From positions 144,766,857-144,830,856 of the forward strand of contig NC_069657.1 of assembly GCF_027244095.1 (NCBI RefSeq): 64,000 nt of DNA. The letters are read 5' to 3'. Of the stretch, positions 33,145-44,209 are shown piece after piece (the first letter of the stretch is position 1; every line of letters starts with the position of its first letter). The DNA comes from Hemicordylus capensis (lineage: Eukaryota; Chordata; Lepidosauria; Squamata; Cordylidae). The position numbers and the translations under genes are program-made. The notes below the pieces were generated by a model, which was not told where the DNA came from, did no database searches, and saw only the letters and a program-made list of their open reading frames with translations.

Positions 33145-34142
33145 TGACAGTTCAGAATAAGGCTGAAATTGTCTATGATGTGATCTTGGATGAAGGAGCT
33201 GACCTGGCATATATAACTGAGACCTGGTTGGTTTAGGCTCAGCTTCTCCCACCAGGTTACTCCGTTGTGGAGCAGGATACGGGAAGGTATGGGGTGGAGT
33301 GGCTGTGGTCCATAAGAATACCATCCCCCTTAGCAGGGGCCCTGTGAGACAGTTGATTTATATTGACTGTGTATTTTTGAATCTGGGTACTAGGGATAGA
33401 TTGGGGATTCTGTTGGTGTACCGTACACCCTGCTGCCCAACTGACTCGCTAAGTGAGCTGAGGGAGCTGGTCATGGAGTTGGTGTTGGAATCTCCTAGAC
33501 TTTTGGTGCTGGGGAACTTCAGTATCCACTTTGGGGCTGGCTTGTCTGGTGTGGCTCAGGAGTTCATGGTAGGGTTGTGCGTTTTGTTTGTTTGTTTGGC
33601 CAAAAACAAAGTATGGGGATGTTATCAGTATGCTGATGACACCCAAATCTACTTCTTTTCATCTTCATCATCAGGAAATGGCATTCATTCCCTAAATGCC
33701 TGCCTACAGGCAGTAATGGGCTGGATGAGGGATAAAAAATTGAAGCTGAATCCAAGCAAGACGGAGGTGCTCATTGAAGGGGCTCAGAATTTGAGGGATG
33801 AGCTAGCTTCCTGTGCTGGATGAGTTTGCAGTCCCCCGAAAGGAGGAGGTATGCAGCTTGGGAGTACTACTGTATCCAGGCCTCACCCTGGTATCTCAGG
33901 TGGAGGCTATGGCCAGGAGTGCTTTCTACCAGCTTTGGCCAATTCAACAGATGCCTCCATTCCTTGAAGAGGACAATATCAAAACAGTGGTGCATCAGCC
34001 GATAACCTCCAGGCTTGACTATTGCAATGTGCTCTATGTGGGGCTCCCTTTGTACGTTGTTCAGAAACTTCAATTAGTACAAAATACAGCAGTCAGATTG
34101 GTCTCTGGGGCAAGCCGGAGAGACATATTATGCCTGTTTTCT
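33145..34142 (+). mobile_element. L2-clade LINE fragment with internal deletion
   Basis: The endonuclease-domain remnant (IVYDVILDEGADLAYITETWL near 33170; RLGILLVYRTP; LLVLGNFSIHFG) jumps near 33570-33620 to the RT palm (YQYADDTQIYF at about 33628, KLKLNPSKTEVL) and on to the C-terminal RLDYCNVLYVGLPLYVVQKL. Most of the RT N-terminal half is lost at the jump, where TAGGGTTGTGCG resembles a hAT end. Inactive. Confidence 0.8.
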
Positions 34143-34391
34143 CCTCGGCCTGCTGGCTGACCCGCCAGCGGCCACTTCTCCTCGGACCACCAGCAGCTGC
34201 TTTTCCTTGGCCCGCCGACTGGCCTGCCAGTGGCCGCTTCTCCTTGGCCAGCCCGGCAGCTGCCACTTCTCCTTGGCTGGCCCAGCAGCAGCCACTTCTC
34301 CGCCGGCCGGGCCACCCATCCCTGTTGTTAATTGGCAGCTCTCTTGTTAGAGCTGCCACGCATGGGATTATTGATGGGTATGTTTATGAGA
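34143..34391 (-). mobile_element. Possible Helitron-like element, truncated copy 3
   Basis: On the minus strand it begins TCTCATAAACATACCC, followed by AATCCCATGCGTGGCAGCTC and a GC-rich part, resembling the start of the copies at 30922 and 35076. The 3' end is missing where it meets the L2 fragment. Confidence 0.35.
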
Positions 34392-34552
34392 ATTATATAG
34401 ATTGATAGATTCCTCTCCTCTACAATCAAGAACATCTTCCGACCAGTAACAGTTGCATTCCAACTGACCTTAACCATCAAAGGCTCCTCCTCCCTGTCTG
34501 CATATGGAATCTCCACTACCCAATCACCATGGTGCTTCTGCTTACGAATTCT

Positions 34553-34555
<3 letters not shown>

Positions 34556-34598
<43 letters not shown>

Positions 34599-34611
34599 TA
34601 CATATATACAC
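34556..34611. repeat. (TA)n(CA)n microsatellite
   Basis: About 14 TA units followed by CA units and ATATA-rich sequence, abutting the right-hand Helitron-like copy. Confidence 0.9.
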
Positions 34612-34612
34612 A

Positions 34613-35076
34613 CTAGCTGGGCCAGGCCTTCTTGCTCCGCCAGTCTGCACTCCGCCTTTTTCTTGTCCCCTCCACTGCCTTCTGGCCGGCTGGGCACTGG
34701 CTTCTTCTCCCTCCCTCCCGCTTTTTGATGGGTTAGGAGTGCCTGGATCAAAAGAGACAGCTTTGGGGTGGGCAGGTGGGCAGGCTTCTTCTCCCTCCCA
34801 CCCCCTCCACCCCGTTTCTGGCCCTAGCCCGCCCACCGCTTTCTGGCCAGCCAGGCGCTGGCTTCTCCCTCCCCCCCCCCACTTTCTGGCTGGCTGGCGG
34901 GCAGGCCAGCTTCTTCTCCTGCCCCCACCCCCAGTTTCTGACCACCACCAGCCCTTCTTTTTAGCAGGCCACAGCCACCATTTTCCTCCCTTCCACCCAT
35001 CCTGTGGCTATCTGGCAGCTCTCTGAACTCTCGCAAGAGCTGCTACACATGGGATTAGCCACACGTATGTCTTAGA
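34613..35076 (-). mobile_element. Possible non-autonomous Helitron-like element, copy 2
   Basis: On the minus strand it starts TCTAAGACATACGTG immediately after an A, and ends with CTAG at 34616-34613 followed by T, so the flanks match an A|T insertion site. The 5' 100 bases match copy 1; the interior is Pro/Gly-codon-like GC-rich DNA with CTGGCCAGAAAGC-like repeats. No open transposase. Confidence 0.4.
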
Positions 35077-35197
35077 TAATTAAATATATAGATAGGGGTC
35101 GTGAGGGAGGAAAAAGCCCCTTCAGGAGGAGGAGGCTACCATTCTGTGAATTAGATGAGGAAACAAGATGTACAAGATCTGGTAACTCTGGATGGGG

Positions 35198-35251
<54 letters not shown>

Positions 35252-35949
35252 CGGGGAAGAAAGAGGGGAAGAGCAAATGGAGGAGAGAGAAAAAGAAGGG
35301 AGGGGAAGAGAGAAAGAAGGAAGGGCAAAAGACGGACCTAAGCCTGTCAGCAGTTTGAGGGGAACAATCAGCCATGGTGGTGCCTATTGGCAACAAGGAA
35401 GGGCCCAGTCAACCACTGATGCTGTTTGAGGCTACCGAGGCCACTGGCTATGGAGGCAGGCAGGCAAGGGATGGGTCCAGGCCTGTCAGTGTCCTGAGGC
35501 AAACAAGTGGCTATGGCAGTGGCAGCAGTGAGGTGGGACCTGGTCAACCACTGCTGCTGCTGCTCCTGCTCCTGTAGGGAGGAGCAGGAGTGGGGCTCCA
35601 GTGAGTTTGGGGAGGTCTCTGGGGATAAGAGGCTGCAGCTTGGCCAGTAAGTGCCAGCAACGCAGTAGCCGTGACCAAGAGGGGTCTGGTGGCGGGAGTA
35701 AAGGGATGGAGGAGTGACCAAGAGGGGTGATGGGGATGGAAGCAACCAGATGGAGGAGGAGGAGCAGGAGTGCAACTCCAGTGAGTGTGGAGAGATCTCT
35801 GAGGTGAGTGGGGCTGTGGTAGGAGGTGAGGGGAGCAATCAAGTACTAGCGTGCAGATGCTCTGTGCAGGTTATGCTAGCACTTAAATATTGTTGGGGGG
35901 TGGGGAGTAACAGCCAGGAAATAAGATACTTATATCTTGCTTACATTTT
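35077..35949. other. Purine-rich non-coding DNA
   Basis: It contains a (GA)n run at about 35203-35249 and then G/A-rich sequence with two GAGGAGCAGGAGTG boxes (35580 and 35761). At 35850 GTGCAGATGCTCTGTGCAGG resembles the 3' hairpin region of the 30922 Helitron-like element, so part of this block may belong to that family. No gene is seen. Confidence 0.45.
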
Positions 35950-36270
35950 TAAAATAAAATAAAGGGCCCCACAGAGCTTGCTTTCAAATAGGATGCAATT
36001 AATAAAGCACACTACATTACAGCCAGCCAGGAAATAAAATACTGAAATATTTTTTTAAATTTTTTTTAAAAAATTGAGTATGGTGGGGGAAGCAGGAGTC
36101 ATTCAAACTTCTCTCTGGAGACCACAACAAGCAAGGGAAGGTTGCCTTACCAATTTCCAAAGCAGCAGAAGCAGCACCAGTAGTATTAGCTCCTCAGTCA
36201 GCAGCAGAGAGAGACACAAGCAGCAGCAGAGAACAGCAGAAAAAAAGAGATTCCAAGCCACAAGGAGTTT
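35950..36270 (-). repeat. CAG-rich dispersed repeat, inverse copy of 29836-30075
   Basis: The reverse complement reproduces the order GGTCTCCAGAGAGA, T-rich segment, GGCTGGCTGTAATGTAGTGTGC. It is CAGCAG-rich at 36160-36240, as the partner is CTG-rich. Confidence 0.55.
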
Positions 36271-36277
36271 AGGAAGG

Positions 36278-36502
36278 AACATAGGAAGCTGCTATACACT
36301 GAGTTAGACAATTGGTCTATCTAGCTCAGTATTGTCTTCACAGACTGGCAGCAGCTTCTCCAAGGTTGCAGGCAGAAATCTCTCTCAACCCTATCTTGGA
36401 GAAGCTAGGCAGGGAACTTGGAACCTTCTGCTCTTCCCAGAGTGGCTCCATCCCCTGAGGGGAATATCTTACAGTGCTCACACTTCAAGTCTCCCTTTCA
36501 TA
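36278..36502 (+). repeat. Squamate-type interspersed repeat, left part
   Basis: ACATAGGAAGCTGCTATACA through TCTATCTAGCTCAGTATTG, GGTTGCAGGCAG and CCTGAGGGGAATATCTTACA is shared with 41153-41370. It resumes at 37240-37312 (GCAACCAGGGTAGACCCTGC) after a Tc1/mariner insertion. Such repeats are abundant in squamates; its class (SINE or LINE-derived) is not assigned. Confidence 0.7.
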
Positions 36503-37239
36503 CAGGTGAAACTCGGAAAATTAGAATATCGTGCAAAAGTCCATTAATTTCAGTAATACAAATTAAAAGGTGAAACTGATATATGAGACAGACGCATTAC
36601 ATGCAAAGCGAGATAAGTCAAGCCTTAATTTGTTATAATTGTGATGATCATGGCGTACAGCTCATGAAAACCGCAAATCCACAATCTCAGAAAATTAGAA
36701 TATTACATGGAACCAAGAAGACAAGGATTGAAGAATAGAACAATATCGGACCTCTGAAAAGTATACAGTGTACTGTGCTTGATTGGCCAGCAAACTCGCC
36801 TGACCTGACCCCAAAGAGAATCTATGGGGCATTGCCAAGAGAAGGATGAGAGACATGAGACCAAACAATGCAGAATTGCTGAAGGCCGCTAATGAAGCAT
36901 CCTGATCTTCCATAATACCTCATCAGGGCCACAGGCTGATAGCATCCATGCCATGCCGCATTGAGGCAGTAATTGCTGCAAAAGGGGCCCAAACCAAGTA
37001 CTGAATGCATATGCATGCTTATACTTTTCAGAGGTCCGATATTGTTCTATTGTGAGATTGTGGATTTGGGGTTTTCATGAGCTGTACACCATGATCATCA
37101 CAATTATAACAAATTAAGGCTTGACTTATCTCGCTTTGCATGTAATGCGTCTCTCTCATATATCAGTTTCACCTTTTAATTTGCATTACTGAAATTAATG
37201 GACTTTTGCACGATATTCTAATTTTCCGAGTTTCACCTG
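36503..37239 (+). mobile_element. Tc1/mariner deletion derivative, copy 1
   Basis: Long terminal inverted repeats begin CAGGTGAAACTCGGAAAATT. The left one (about 260 bases, to 36765) and the right one (37020-37239, with a short internal deletion) are nearly perfect inverses. TA lies on both sides (36501-36502, 37240-37241). The interior keeps only the transposase C-terminus, with WPANSPDLTP-type and ENLWGIAKRRMRDMRPNNAE-type residues (the ENLW Glu is the third catalytic acid), interrupted by stops. It cannot encode a transposase. Confidence 0.85.
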
Positions 37240-37312
37240 TATGCAACCAGGGTAGACCCTGCTTAGGTAAGGGGCCAAGTCATACTTGCTACCACAAGAC
37301 CAGCTCTCCTCT
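37240..37312 (+). repeat. Squamate-type interspersed repeat, right part
   Basis: Continuation of 36278-36502 across the transposon; the same sequence follows the LTR-like insertion at 42250-42322. Confidence 0.7.
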
Positions 37313-37460
37313 CCTTTTTTAAACTTCTTTAAACTTTATTTGAATAACTCTCCTGGAGCACCAATCCTTGTCCCACTCCCCTGGCCAATAGGGTGACAGG
37401 TGTCCTTGAGTGACACACTGCCAAAGCCACTCAAGTGGCCAGACACATCTGGCCAATGAG
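37313..37460 (-). repeat. Dispersed repeat, inverse of 21540-21835
   Basis: CTCCCCTGGCCAATAGGGTGACAGG and GGCCAGACACATCTGGCC are reverse-complement matches to the block before the Ngaro-like fossil. It is interrupted at 37460 by a hAT element. Confidence 0.6.
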
Positions 37461-37816
37461 CAGGGGCATATCTACGGTAGGGCAGGCAGGGCACGTGCCC
37501 CGGGCGCCACTTGAAGGGGGGTTGCCATTCTTAATTTTTTTTAAAGGCTGCCAAAAACAAAATGGCCACCTCGCATGCTCAAATGGCCTCTGTGAGGCCC
37601 TAGGCCATGCCAGGCCTTGCAGAGGCCATTTGAGCATGTGCAATGGCCATTTTCTTTTCAGCGGCCATTTAAAAAAATATTTTTAAAAACGGTCACTGTA
37701 CATGCTCAAATGGTCCCTGCAAGGCCCTAGAGGCCAGCACGGGGAGGGGGAACCTTTGCAGACAACCCACACATGGCCTTTAGGAAGCCCCCCAAAGGGG
37801 CTATAGGTAATTTTAA

Positions 37817-37859
<43 letters not shown>

Positions 37860-38540
37860 AATATAAGTCACTGTAGACATATTTAGTTTGGCACTAAGTA
37901 CAGAGAATCAGGGCTTGTGAATACTGTGCTGAAGCTTATGAGCTAGGATTGAATTCATTTGCTCTCACTTTGCTTCTTGTGATAAGTAAGTTAAATGTGA
38001 TGTCTTAATAATATAGCTATTAATGGTGAGTTTGTCTTTGAATCCATGTGAAATCCTTAGTATTAAGGCCCACTGGGAGTTCCTTGCTCTCTTTCTCTCA
38101 TTTTAACTGTCTTTCTGAAATACTAGAATATATTCCAAGTAGTGATACAGTTTGCTTTGCATATCCTTTAATTATTTTCAGAGTATCTGGGAAAAGTCAA
38201 ATTCTCCCTTTATTTTTAAAACTTATGTACTAGTGATGCTACAATGCATAGTAGAGAATTAGACAGGCACTTCTGTTTAGTTTTCTAAGTACACCTCCAC
38301 ATAGTATTTGGGTATTTCTTGAGCCCCAGCATCCTAACATTGGTAGTTTTCCAGCATTTTTTGGTCTGGCTACGTCCACTGCTAAATAGTTTTTGAAATA
38401 TTAAAAGATTAATGAGCTTGACTTGTATTTTTCAGCTGATATTATGGTAAAGTTATTTGAAAGATGGGTGCCAGATGTTTGGACAGGGGGTTCAATTTCA
38501 GTGCTTGCCCTAGGCACTATTTTCCCTAGATACACCTCTG
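37461..38540. mobile_element. hAT non-autonomous element, 8-base target duplication
   Basis: Ends CAGGGGCATATCTA and TAGATACACCTCTG are imperfect inverted termini (CAGnGG(C/T)(A/G)TATCTA). The perfect direct repeat CCAATGAG flanks it at 37453-37460 and 38541-38548. The interior has diverged repeats of GGCCATTT/CAAATGGCC words and a (TCTA)n tract at about 37821-37862. No transposase frame is seen. Confidence 0.8.
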
Positions 38541-38548
38541 CCAATGAG

Positions 38549-39029
38549 GGGATCTGAAGTCACATGCCTATGGGACATGAAAGCCAACATTCTAGTGCCA
38601 CAGAAGCATGATGGTGCAATTTTAAGTAGTTGCACACCATCCCTGTTCCACAATATGGCATGCATTGTTTCAGATACTACAACAACTTGGGTAATTCAGA
38701 ATCCTCCGCATTACCCTGCATATCAGCCACTGGCTTCAGCCTTAAGCATATTTGTAATTAGATTCCATTGCAATCAATGGGGCTTGCTTCTAAACAGAGA
38801 GGAGTCTGGAGATCTTACACACTGAATGGACAGTATGCAGCACAGTCATGAACATATTTATTCAGTAATCTTATTTAATTCAATTAACATGGGCTCTCAT
38901 CGAACCTGAGGAATTGTTGTTCAGTGATGGATAGTTGGTAAGAATCTATATCAAAGAATTCACAGTGCCATCCAAATCATAATTCCCAAGATCTTTTGGG
39001 GAAAGTCATGATAATATCGGCATTACCCA
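38549..39029. other. Non-coding DNA, nothing recognised
   Basis: No coding signal. A short stretch at 38760-38800 (CCATTGCAATCAATGGGGCTTGCTTC) resembles the ATTTACTCAGAAGTAA-type repeat found at 41045 and 48060. Confidence 0.4.
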
Positions 39030-40373
39030 TGGTTAGCTAAGATGACTGAGAGAGTGGTGGCTGACCAGCTCCAAGCAGTCTTGGAGGAAACTGTTTAACT
39101 AGGCCCATTTCAAACTGGCTTTAGAGCGGGCTATAGTGTTGAGGCCGCCTTGGTCGGCCTGATAGATGACCTTCACCAGGGAATGTCAGAGGTAGTGTGA
39201 CTCTGCGAGTTCTTTCAGATTTCTCAGCGGCTTTCAATAGCATCGACCATGGTATCCTTCTGGATCACCTGAGGGATTTGGGGATAGGATGTACTCTTTT
39301 ACAGTGGTTCTGCTTCTATGTCTCAGGTAGATTTCAGATGGTGGTGCTTGGTGACAGTTTCTCTTCAAAGCAGGAGCTATTATATGGAATCCCTCGGGGC
39401 TCCAGTCTGTCATCAATGTTTTTTAACATCTACATGAAATCACTGGGTTAAGTCATCAGGGGATTTGGGTGCTGGGTGTTATCAGTTTGCTGATGACACC
39501 CAAATTTATTTCTCCTTGTCATCAACGTCAGGAAATGGCATTGGCCTCTTAAATGCCTGCCAACAGGCAGTAATGGGCTTGTTGAGGGATTATAAACTGA
39601 AGCTGAATCCAAGCAAGATGGAGGTGCTCATTGTTGAGTGTCATAATCTGCAAGATGGGACAGAATTTCCTATTCTGGATGAGGTTACACTCCCCCAGAA
39701 AAAAAAAGGTTCTCAGCTTGGGCGTGCTCTTGGACCCGGGTCTCTCCCTGGTGCCTCATGTTGAGGCTGTGGCCGGGAGTGCTTTTTACCAGTTGCAACT
39801 GATTCAACAACTCTGCCCATTTCTTGAGGAGAATGACCTGAAAATGGATGCACCAGCTGGTAACTTCCAGGTCAGACTACTGCAGTGCACTCTATGTAAG
39901 GCCTCCTTTGTATGTAGTTCGAAAACTTCAGTTAGTTCAAAATGTGTCAGCCAGATTGGTCTCTGGGGTATCCCGGAGAGACCACATTATGCCTGTTTTC
40001 AAACAGTTGTGCTGACTGCCGATATGTTTCCGGGCAAAGCACAAAGTGCTGGTTATTACCATTAAAGCCCCTAATGGCTTAGGTCCAGATTACCTATGAG
40101 AACACCTTACTCTACAAGATCCTTTCCGCTCATTGAAATCATTAGGAAGGGTCTGTCTTCAGGTGCCACCAGTTCATGTGGTGGCAACCTGGGATAGGCC
40201 CTTCTCTGTTGTCACCCCTAGGTTGTGGAATGTGCTCCCCTTGGATATAAGAGTATTGTTTACATTGGAGGCCTTCAGGAAAGCCATAAGGACTCATCTT
40301 TTTAGCCTGTCTTTTAATGATATTTAGTTTTAATGTTATCTAATTTTAATTTTAAGTAAGTAAGTAAGTAATA
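39030..40373 (+). mobile_element. L2-clade LINE, RT to 3' end
   Basis: Starts within the RT domain (MTERVVADQLQAVLEE near 39040, FQTGFRAG), then VLSDFSAAFNSIDHGILLDHL (about 39212), GIPRGSS, catalytic FADDTQIY (about 39488), LKLNPSKMEVL, a decayed C-terminal part (near 40190) and a (TAAG)n tail at about 40354-40373. 5' truncated, with several frame breaks; inactive. Confidence 0.85.
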
Positions 40374-40569
40374 AAACTAATATAAATATGTAGTGCCGAT
40401 ATGGTGTATGAAATTTCTATTTTTTAATACCGATAAAGTTTGAAAAATTTAGCATCTTTCAGTGGGCAAATTCAGAGATGTCACATGGCCAGTGTGAGGC
40501 ATTCCTATAAAAATCTCTTTAATTTGTATTATAATATGAGCAACGGAGACAGGGTGATCTAATGCAGGA

Positions 40570-40660
40570 ATTCCCACCCAACATTGGTTCCCAGATATTG
40601 TTGCCTTGGCCACTGTGGCTGGGGATGATGGGAGTTCTAGTCTAGCAACATCTTAGGACA
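40570..40660. repeat. Partial palindromic MITE
   Basis: GGCTGGGGATGATGGGAGTT is the core motif also found in the complete palindromic elements at 53428 and 60797 (GGGGATTATGGGAGTTG-like). Only one side is preserved. Confidence 0.45.
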
Positions 40661-40679
40661 CAAGCATGGTGAATAGCAG

Positions 40680-41152
40680 AGCCCAGCATTCACTGTAGCA
40701 TTCTCCTGATAGAGACACCCTGTGGCATTTGAAATCTCTAAAGTAAGGAAATAAATACAAAATTGCCAGGCAACTTTTGCTATTGAGGATTATAATAAAT
40801 TGCTCTGAGCATTATCATGTTTGTTTTTCCAATTCTTTCATTTACGTGTAATTTTTCAAGTTGAAGCCGAGAGAATTGAGAGTATCTGGATACAGCACCT
40901 GAAGAGCTTGTTCTTCTGTATAAGGAAATAACAGTCCAAATCCAGCTCGAGCTGGATTCCCATTTGAGACTTGCAAAATAATTTAGTCATGACAAATGTA
41001 AGTCGCTTTGAAAGTAACATGCAAAGATTTTGCTGCAACCCAACCACATTTACTCAGAAGTAACTCCCATTGGTTTCAATGCAATTTACTTCAGCGTATT
41101 TAGGACTGCAGCCTTACTCACAACTAACTGTAGCTGGATTGGGGTCAATGTA
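40680..41152. repeat. Non-coding duplicated block, partner 47600-48185
   Basis: Co-linear, diverged similarity: GCATTTGAAATCTCTAAAGTAA, TATAATAAATTGCTCTGAGCATTAT, then TCAATGCAATTTACTTC and CTGTAGCTGGATTGGGGTCAATG all occur in the same order downstream of the broken OR. It is the downstream flank of an OR module whose gene is not seen before 40.7 kb. Confidence 0.7.
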
Positions 41153-41370
41153 GGTATGAACAGTACTGAGTAAGACCATTGGTCTATCTAGCTCAGTATT
41201 GTCTTCAAAGACTGGCAATGGCTTCTCCAAGGTTGCAGGCAGGAATCTCTCTCAACCCTATCTTGGAGAAGCCAGGGAGGGAACTTGAAACCTTCTGGTC
41301 TTCCCAGAGTGGCTCCATCCCCTGAGGGGAATATCTTACAGTGCTCACACTTCTAGTCTCCCATTCATAG
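41153..41370 (+). repeat. Squamate-type interspersed repeat, left part (second copy)
   Basis: Matches 36296-36502 closely (CTCAGTATTGTCTTCA, GGGGAATATCTTACAGTGCT). It resumes at 42250-42322 after an LTR-like insertion placed at the same point as the transposon in the 36.3 kb copy. Confidence 0.7.
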
Positions 41371-42249
41371 TGTAAGAGATTTTTGTCACCCCAAAACTTC
41401 TGCAACCAGGAATAAATGAGGGCTCCAAAAATCCTCACATTACCAATGGGTTCTTTTTATGGTGCTGGCTGTCAAGAATCCCAAGACTCAAGAAGACACG
41501 AGGAGAGGTGAAGGGATTATATTTAATCAAAACAGATTTATTTTCTTACCAAAATTCAGATGAATCACAGCATGCAGCAAAATTACTTCTCTCACACAAA
41601 GCAGACACAAAACTAACAGCCTTGTTTCAGTCATAATACTCACAGCCTCGGACCAATTTCCTCCTTTCCTACTTTCATGTGCTGTGCCTGCGCCACCTTC
41701 CCTGAGGGAGAGAGCCCGGACGGCCTTGCATCCACTGGTCCCACCGACCCCCTCTTTTCCCAGATCAGGGTCCTAAGTATCCCTACTCTATCCGCCCACG
41801 CACTAACGTGATTGGACAAAGAGAGAGGTCTTGACCATTCCTCACCCCCGGCTAACCCGAAACTGCTGACATTTTACACCATTGGCTAGAGAAGATGTCA
41901 TCGGCTAGGGAAGATGTGAAAGAGGAACAAGGTGCGTGCCAAACGACCCCTCCTCCCAATGGAACATCGAGCCCTGGCCAGTTTCGATCTGAGAGATCGA
42001 AAAATGAGGAAGTGTGTCCGAGCCGACAGGCCGACTTTCACTAATATTAGACAACGGCACTAGGTGGGGGCCGCCCTTGACAGCATGGAAAGTTTGCTGC
42101 AACAGAGGAACCTGGCCTTCACTCATAGGACCCAAGACCAGAGCCTAAATTGTGTCAACCAAAACTCATGTCAAGCATCTATTCAATAAAATGTGGTTAA
42201 TCTATCCATACATCTATTTAATATAAAATTGAGCCGAGCAGGCCTTACA
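41371..42249 (-). mobile_element. Solo-LTR-like fossil
   Basis: About 879 bases with TGTAAG ... CTTACA ends (TG...CA, short inverted ends), splitting an older repeat. On the minus strand an AATAAA signal (about 41545) and upstream promoter-like CATAAAAAG lie in plausible LTR order. No internal coding region or second LTR is seen, so it would be a solo LTR. No clear target duplication was found. Family (endogenous retrovirus or Gypsy) not decided. Age is moderate: younger than the repeat it splits. Confidence 0.5.
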
Positions 42250-42322
42250 ACTGGCAACCAGAGCAGACCCTGCTTAGCTAAGGGGACGTCATGCTTGCTA
42301 CCACAAGACCAGCTCTCCTCTC
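42250..42322 (+). repeat. Squamate-type interspersed repeat, right part (second copy)
   Basis: GGCAACCAGAGCAGACCCTGC continues the repeat interrupted at 41370. Confidence 0.65.
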
Positions 42323-42597
42323 AACATCTGCATTTATTAAGCTGTTGGTCTGTCCTTGCTTGAGAGGGCAGACTCCTGGTGCCTCTTGCTCCAAAGAGTG
42401 TTAGAAGTCAGAAAGGTGTGAGGAGGAAAAGATCTAAACTCTACCTATGTGAGATAGAAATCAAATTACTTGTGTGTGTAAATCTACCTAACATGCATCT
42501 GTATAGGTATTCCACAGTGATAGCATTTGAATATATGTGAGACAGGAAAACAAGGCTTGTCGTTGTGTTTCTTGATTACAAGAAACATTAGAGCAAA

Positions 42598-44180
42598 AGA
42601 ACATAAGAACAGTCCTGCTGGATCAGGCCCAAGGCCCATCTAGTCCAGCATCCTGTTTCACACAGTGGCCCACTAGATGCCACTGGAAGCCTACAGGCAG
42701 GAGTTGAGGGCATGCCCTCTAGCCTGCTGTTACTCCCCTGCAACTCCCTTGCAACTGCCGTTGAGGCTGGAGGTGGCATATAGCCCTCCAACTAGTAGCC
42801 AATGATAGACCTCTCCTCCATGAAGTTATCCAAACCCCTCTTAAAGCCATCCAGGTTGTTAGCTGTCACCACATCTTGTGGCAGAGAATTCCACAAGCTG
42901 ATTATGCATTGTGTGAAAAAGTACATCCATTTGTTGGTCTTAAATTTCCTGACAATCGATTTCATGGGATGACCCCTGGTTCTAGTGTTATGTGAGAGGG
43001 AGAAGAATTTCTCTCTATCCACTTTCTTCACACCATGCATGATTTTATAGACCTCTATAATTTCTCCCCGCAGTTGTCTTTTTCTAAACTAAATAGCCCC
43101 AGGTGTTGTAGTCTTGACTCATAAGAAAGAAAGGTGCTCTAGGCCCCTGATCATCTTGGTTGCCCTCGACTGCACCTTTTCCAGTTCTACAATGTCCTTT
43201 TTTAGATTTGATGACCAGAATTGTACACAGTACTCTAGGTGTGGTTGCACCATAGTTTTGTATAAGGGCATTATAAATATTAGCCATTTTATTTTCAATC
43301 CCCTTCCTAATAATCCCTGTCATGGAATTGGCCTTTTTCACAGCTGCCACACATTGAGTTGACACTTTCAACAAGCTGTCCACCATGACCCCAAGATCCC
43401 TCTCCTGGTCAGTCACCGACAGCTCAGATCCCATCAGCGTATTCTTGAAGTTGGGGATTTTCATCCCAATGTTCATCACTTTACACTTGCCAACAATGAA
43501 CCACATTTGCCATTTTGTCACCCACTCACCCAGTTTTGAGAGATCCTTTTGGGGCTCCTCACAATCCATTTTGGATTACACTACTCAAAAGAGTTTGGTA
43601 TCATCTGCAAATTGGGCCACCTTGCTGCTTACCCCTACTTCTAGTTCATTTATAAATCAGTTAAAAAGCACCGGCCCCAGTACAGATCCCTGGGGGACCC
43701 CACTTTTTACTTCCCTCCATTGTGAAAACTCTCCATTTATACCTACCCTCCATTTCCTGTCCTTCAACCACTTAGCAATCCACACATGTACTTGTCCCCT
43801 TATCCCATGACTGCTAAGTTTTCTCAGGAGTCTTCGATGAGGAACTCTGTCAAAAGCTTTTTGAAAGTCCAGGTATGCTATGTCAACTGGATCACCTTGA
43901 TCCACACATTGTTGACACTCTCAAAGAACTCCAAAAGGTTCATGAGGCAAGATTTACCTTTGCAGAAGCCATGCTGGTTCTCTCCCAGCTGGTTCTCTCC
44001 CAGCATAGAAGAAAATTGTTCTTCTATGTGCTTTACAATTTTATCATTGGGGATGCTTTCCATCAATTTGCCTGGAACGGACGTTAAGCTATCCGGCCTG
44101 TAATTTCCCGGTGTTTCAAACAGTGTGAAACACCTTTCCCTAGGAAATGCTGGATTACCCCTACCTTTACAAAGCAATTA
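42598..44180 (-). mobile_element. CR1-clade LINE, RT to 3' end
   Basis: On the minus strand: NYRPDSLTSVPGKLMESI (about 44120), AYLDFQKAFDRVPHRRLL (about 43870), GVPQGSVLGPVLFN, catalytic FADD at 43611-43600, WQMWFIVGKCKVMNIG, and the C-terminal RGHPMKSIVRKFKTNKW ... LWNSLPQDVVTANNLDGFK. The 3' untranslated end, with TGAAACAGGATGCTGGACTA at about 42650, reaches 42598. A detached 3' scrap of the same family lies at 50188-50280. 5' truncated with frame breaks; inactive. Confidence 0.85.
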
Positions 44181-44209
44181 TCATTTGTCACAAAATCAAG
44201 TCATGAGGC

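Noticed and set aside
34529-35026. Pro/Ser-rich 165-codon open frame
   Set aside because: It covers a TA/CA microsatellite and the GC-rich interior of a repeat. Several overlapping frames are equally open, as expected from composition.
37821-37862. CRISPR-like array of short repeats
   Set aside because: It is a simple (TCTA)n microsatellite without spacers; the window is eukaryotic.
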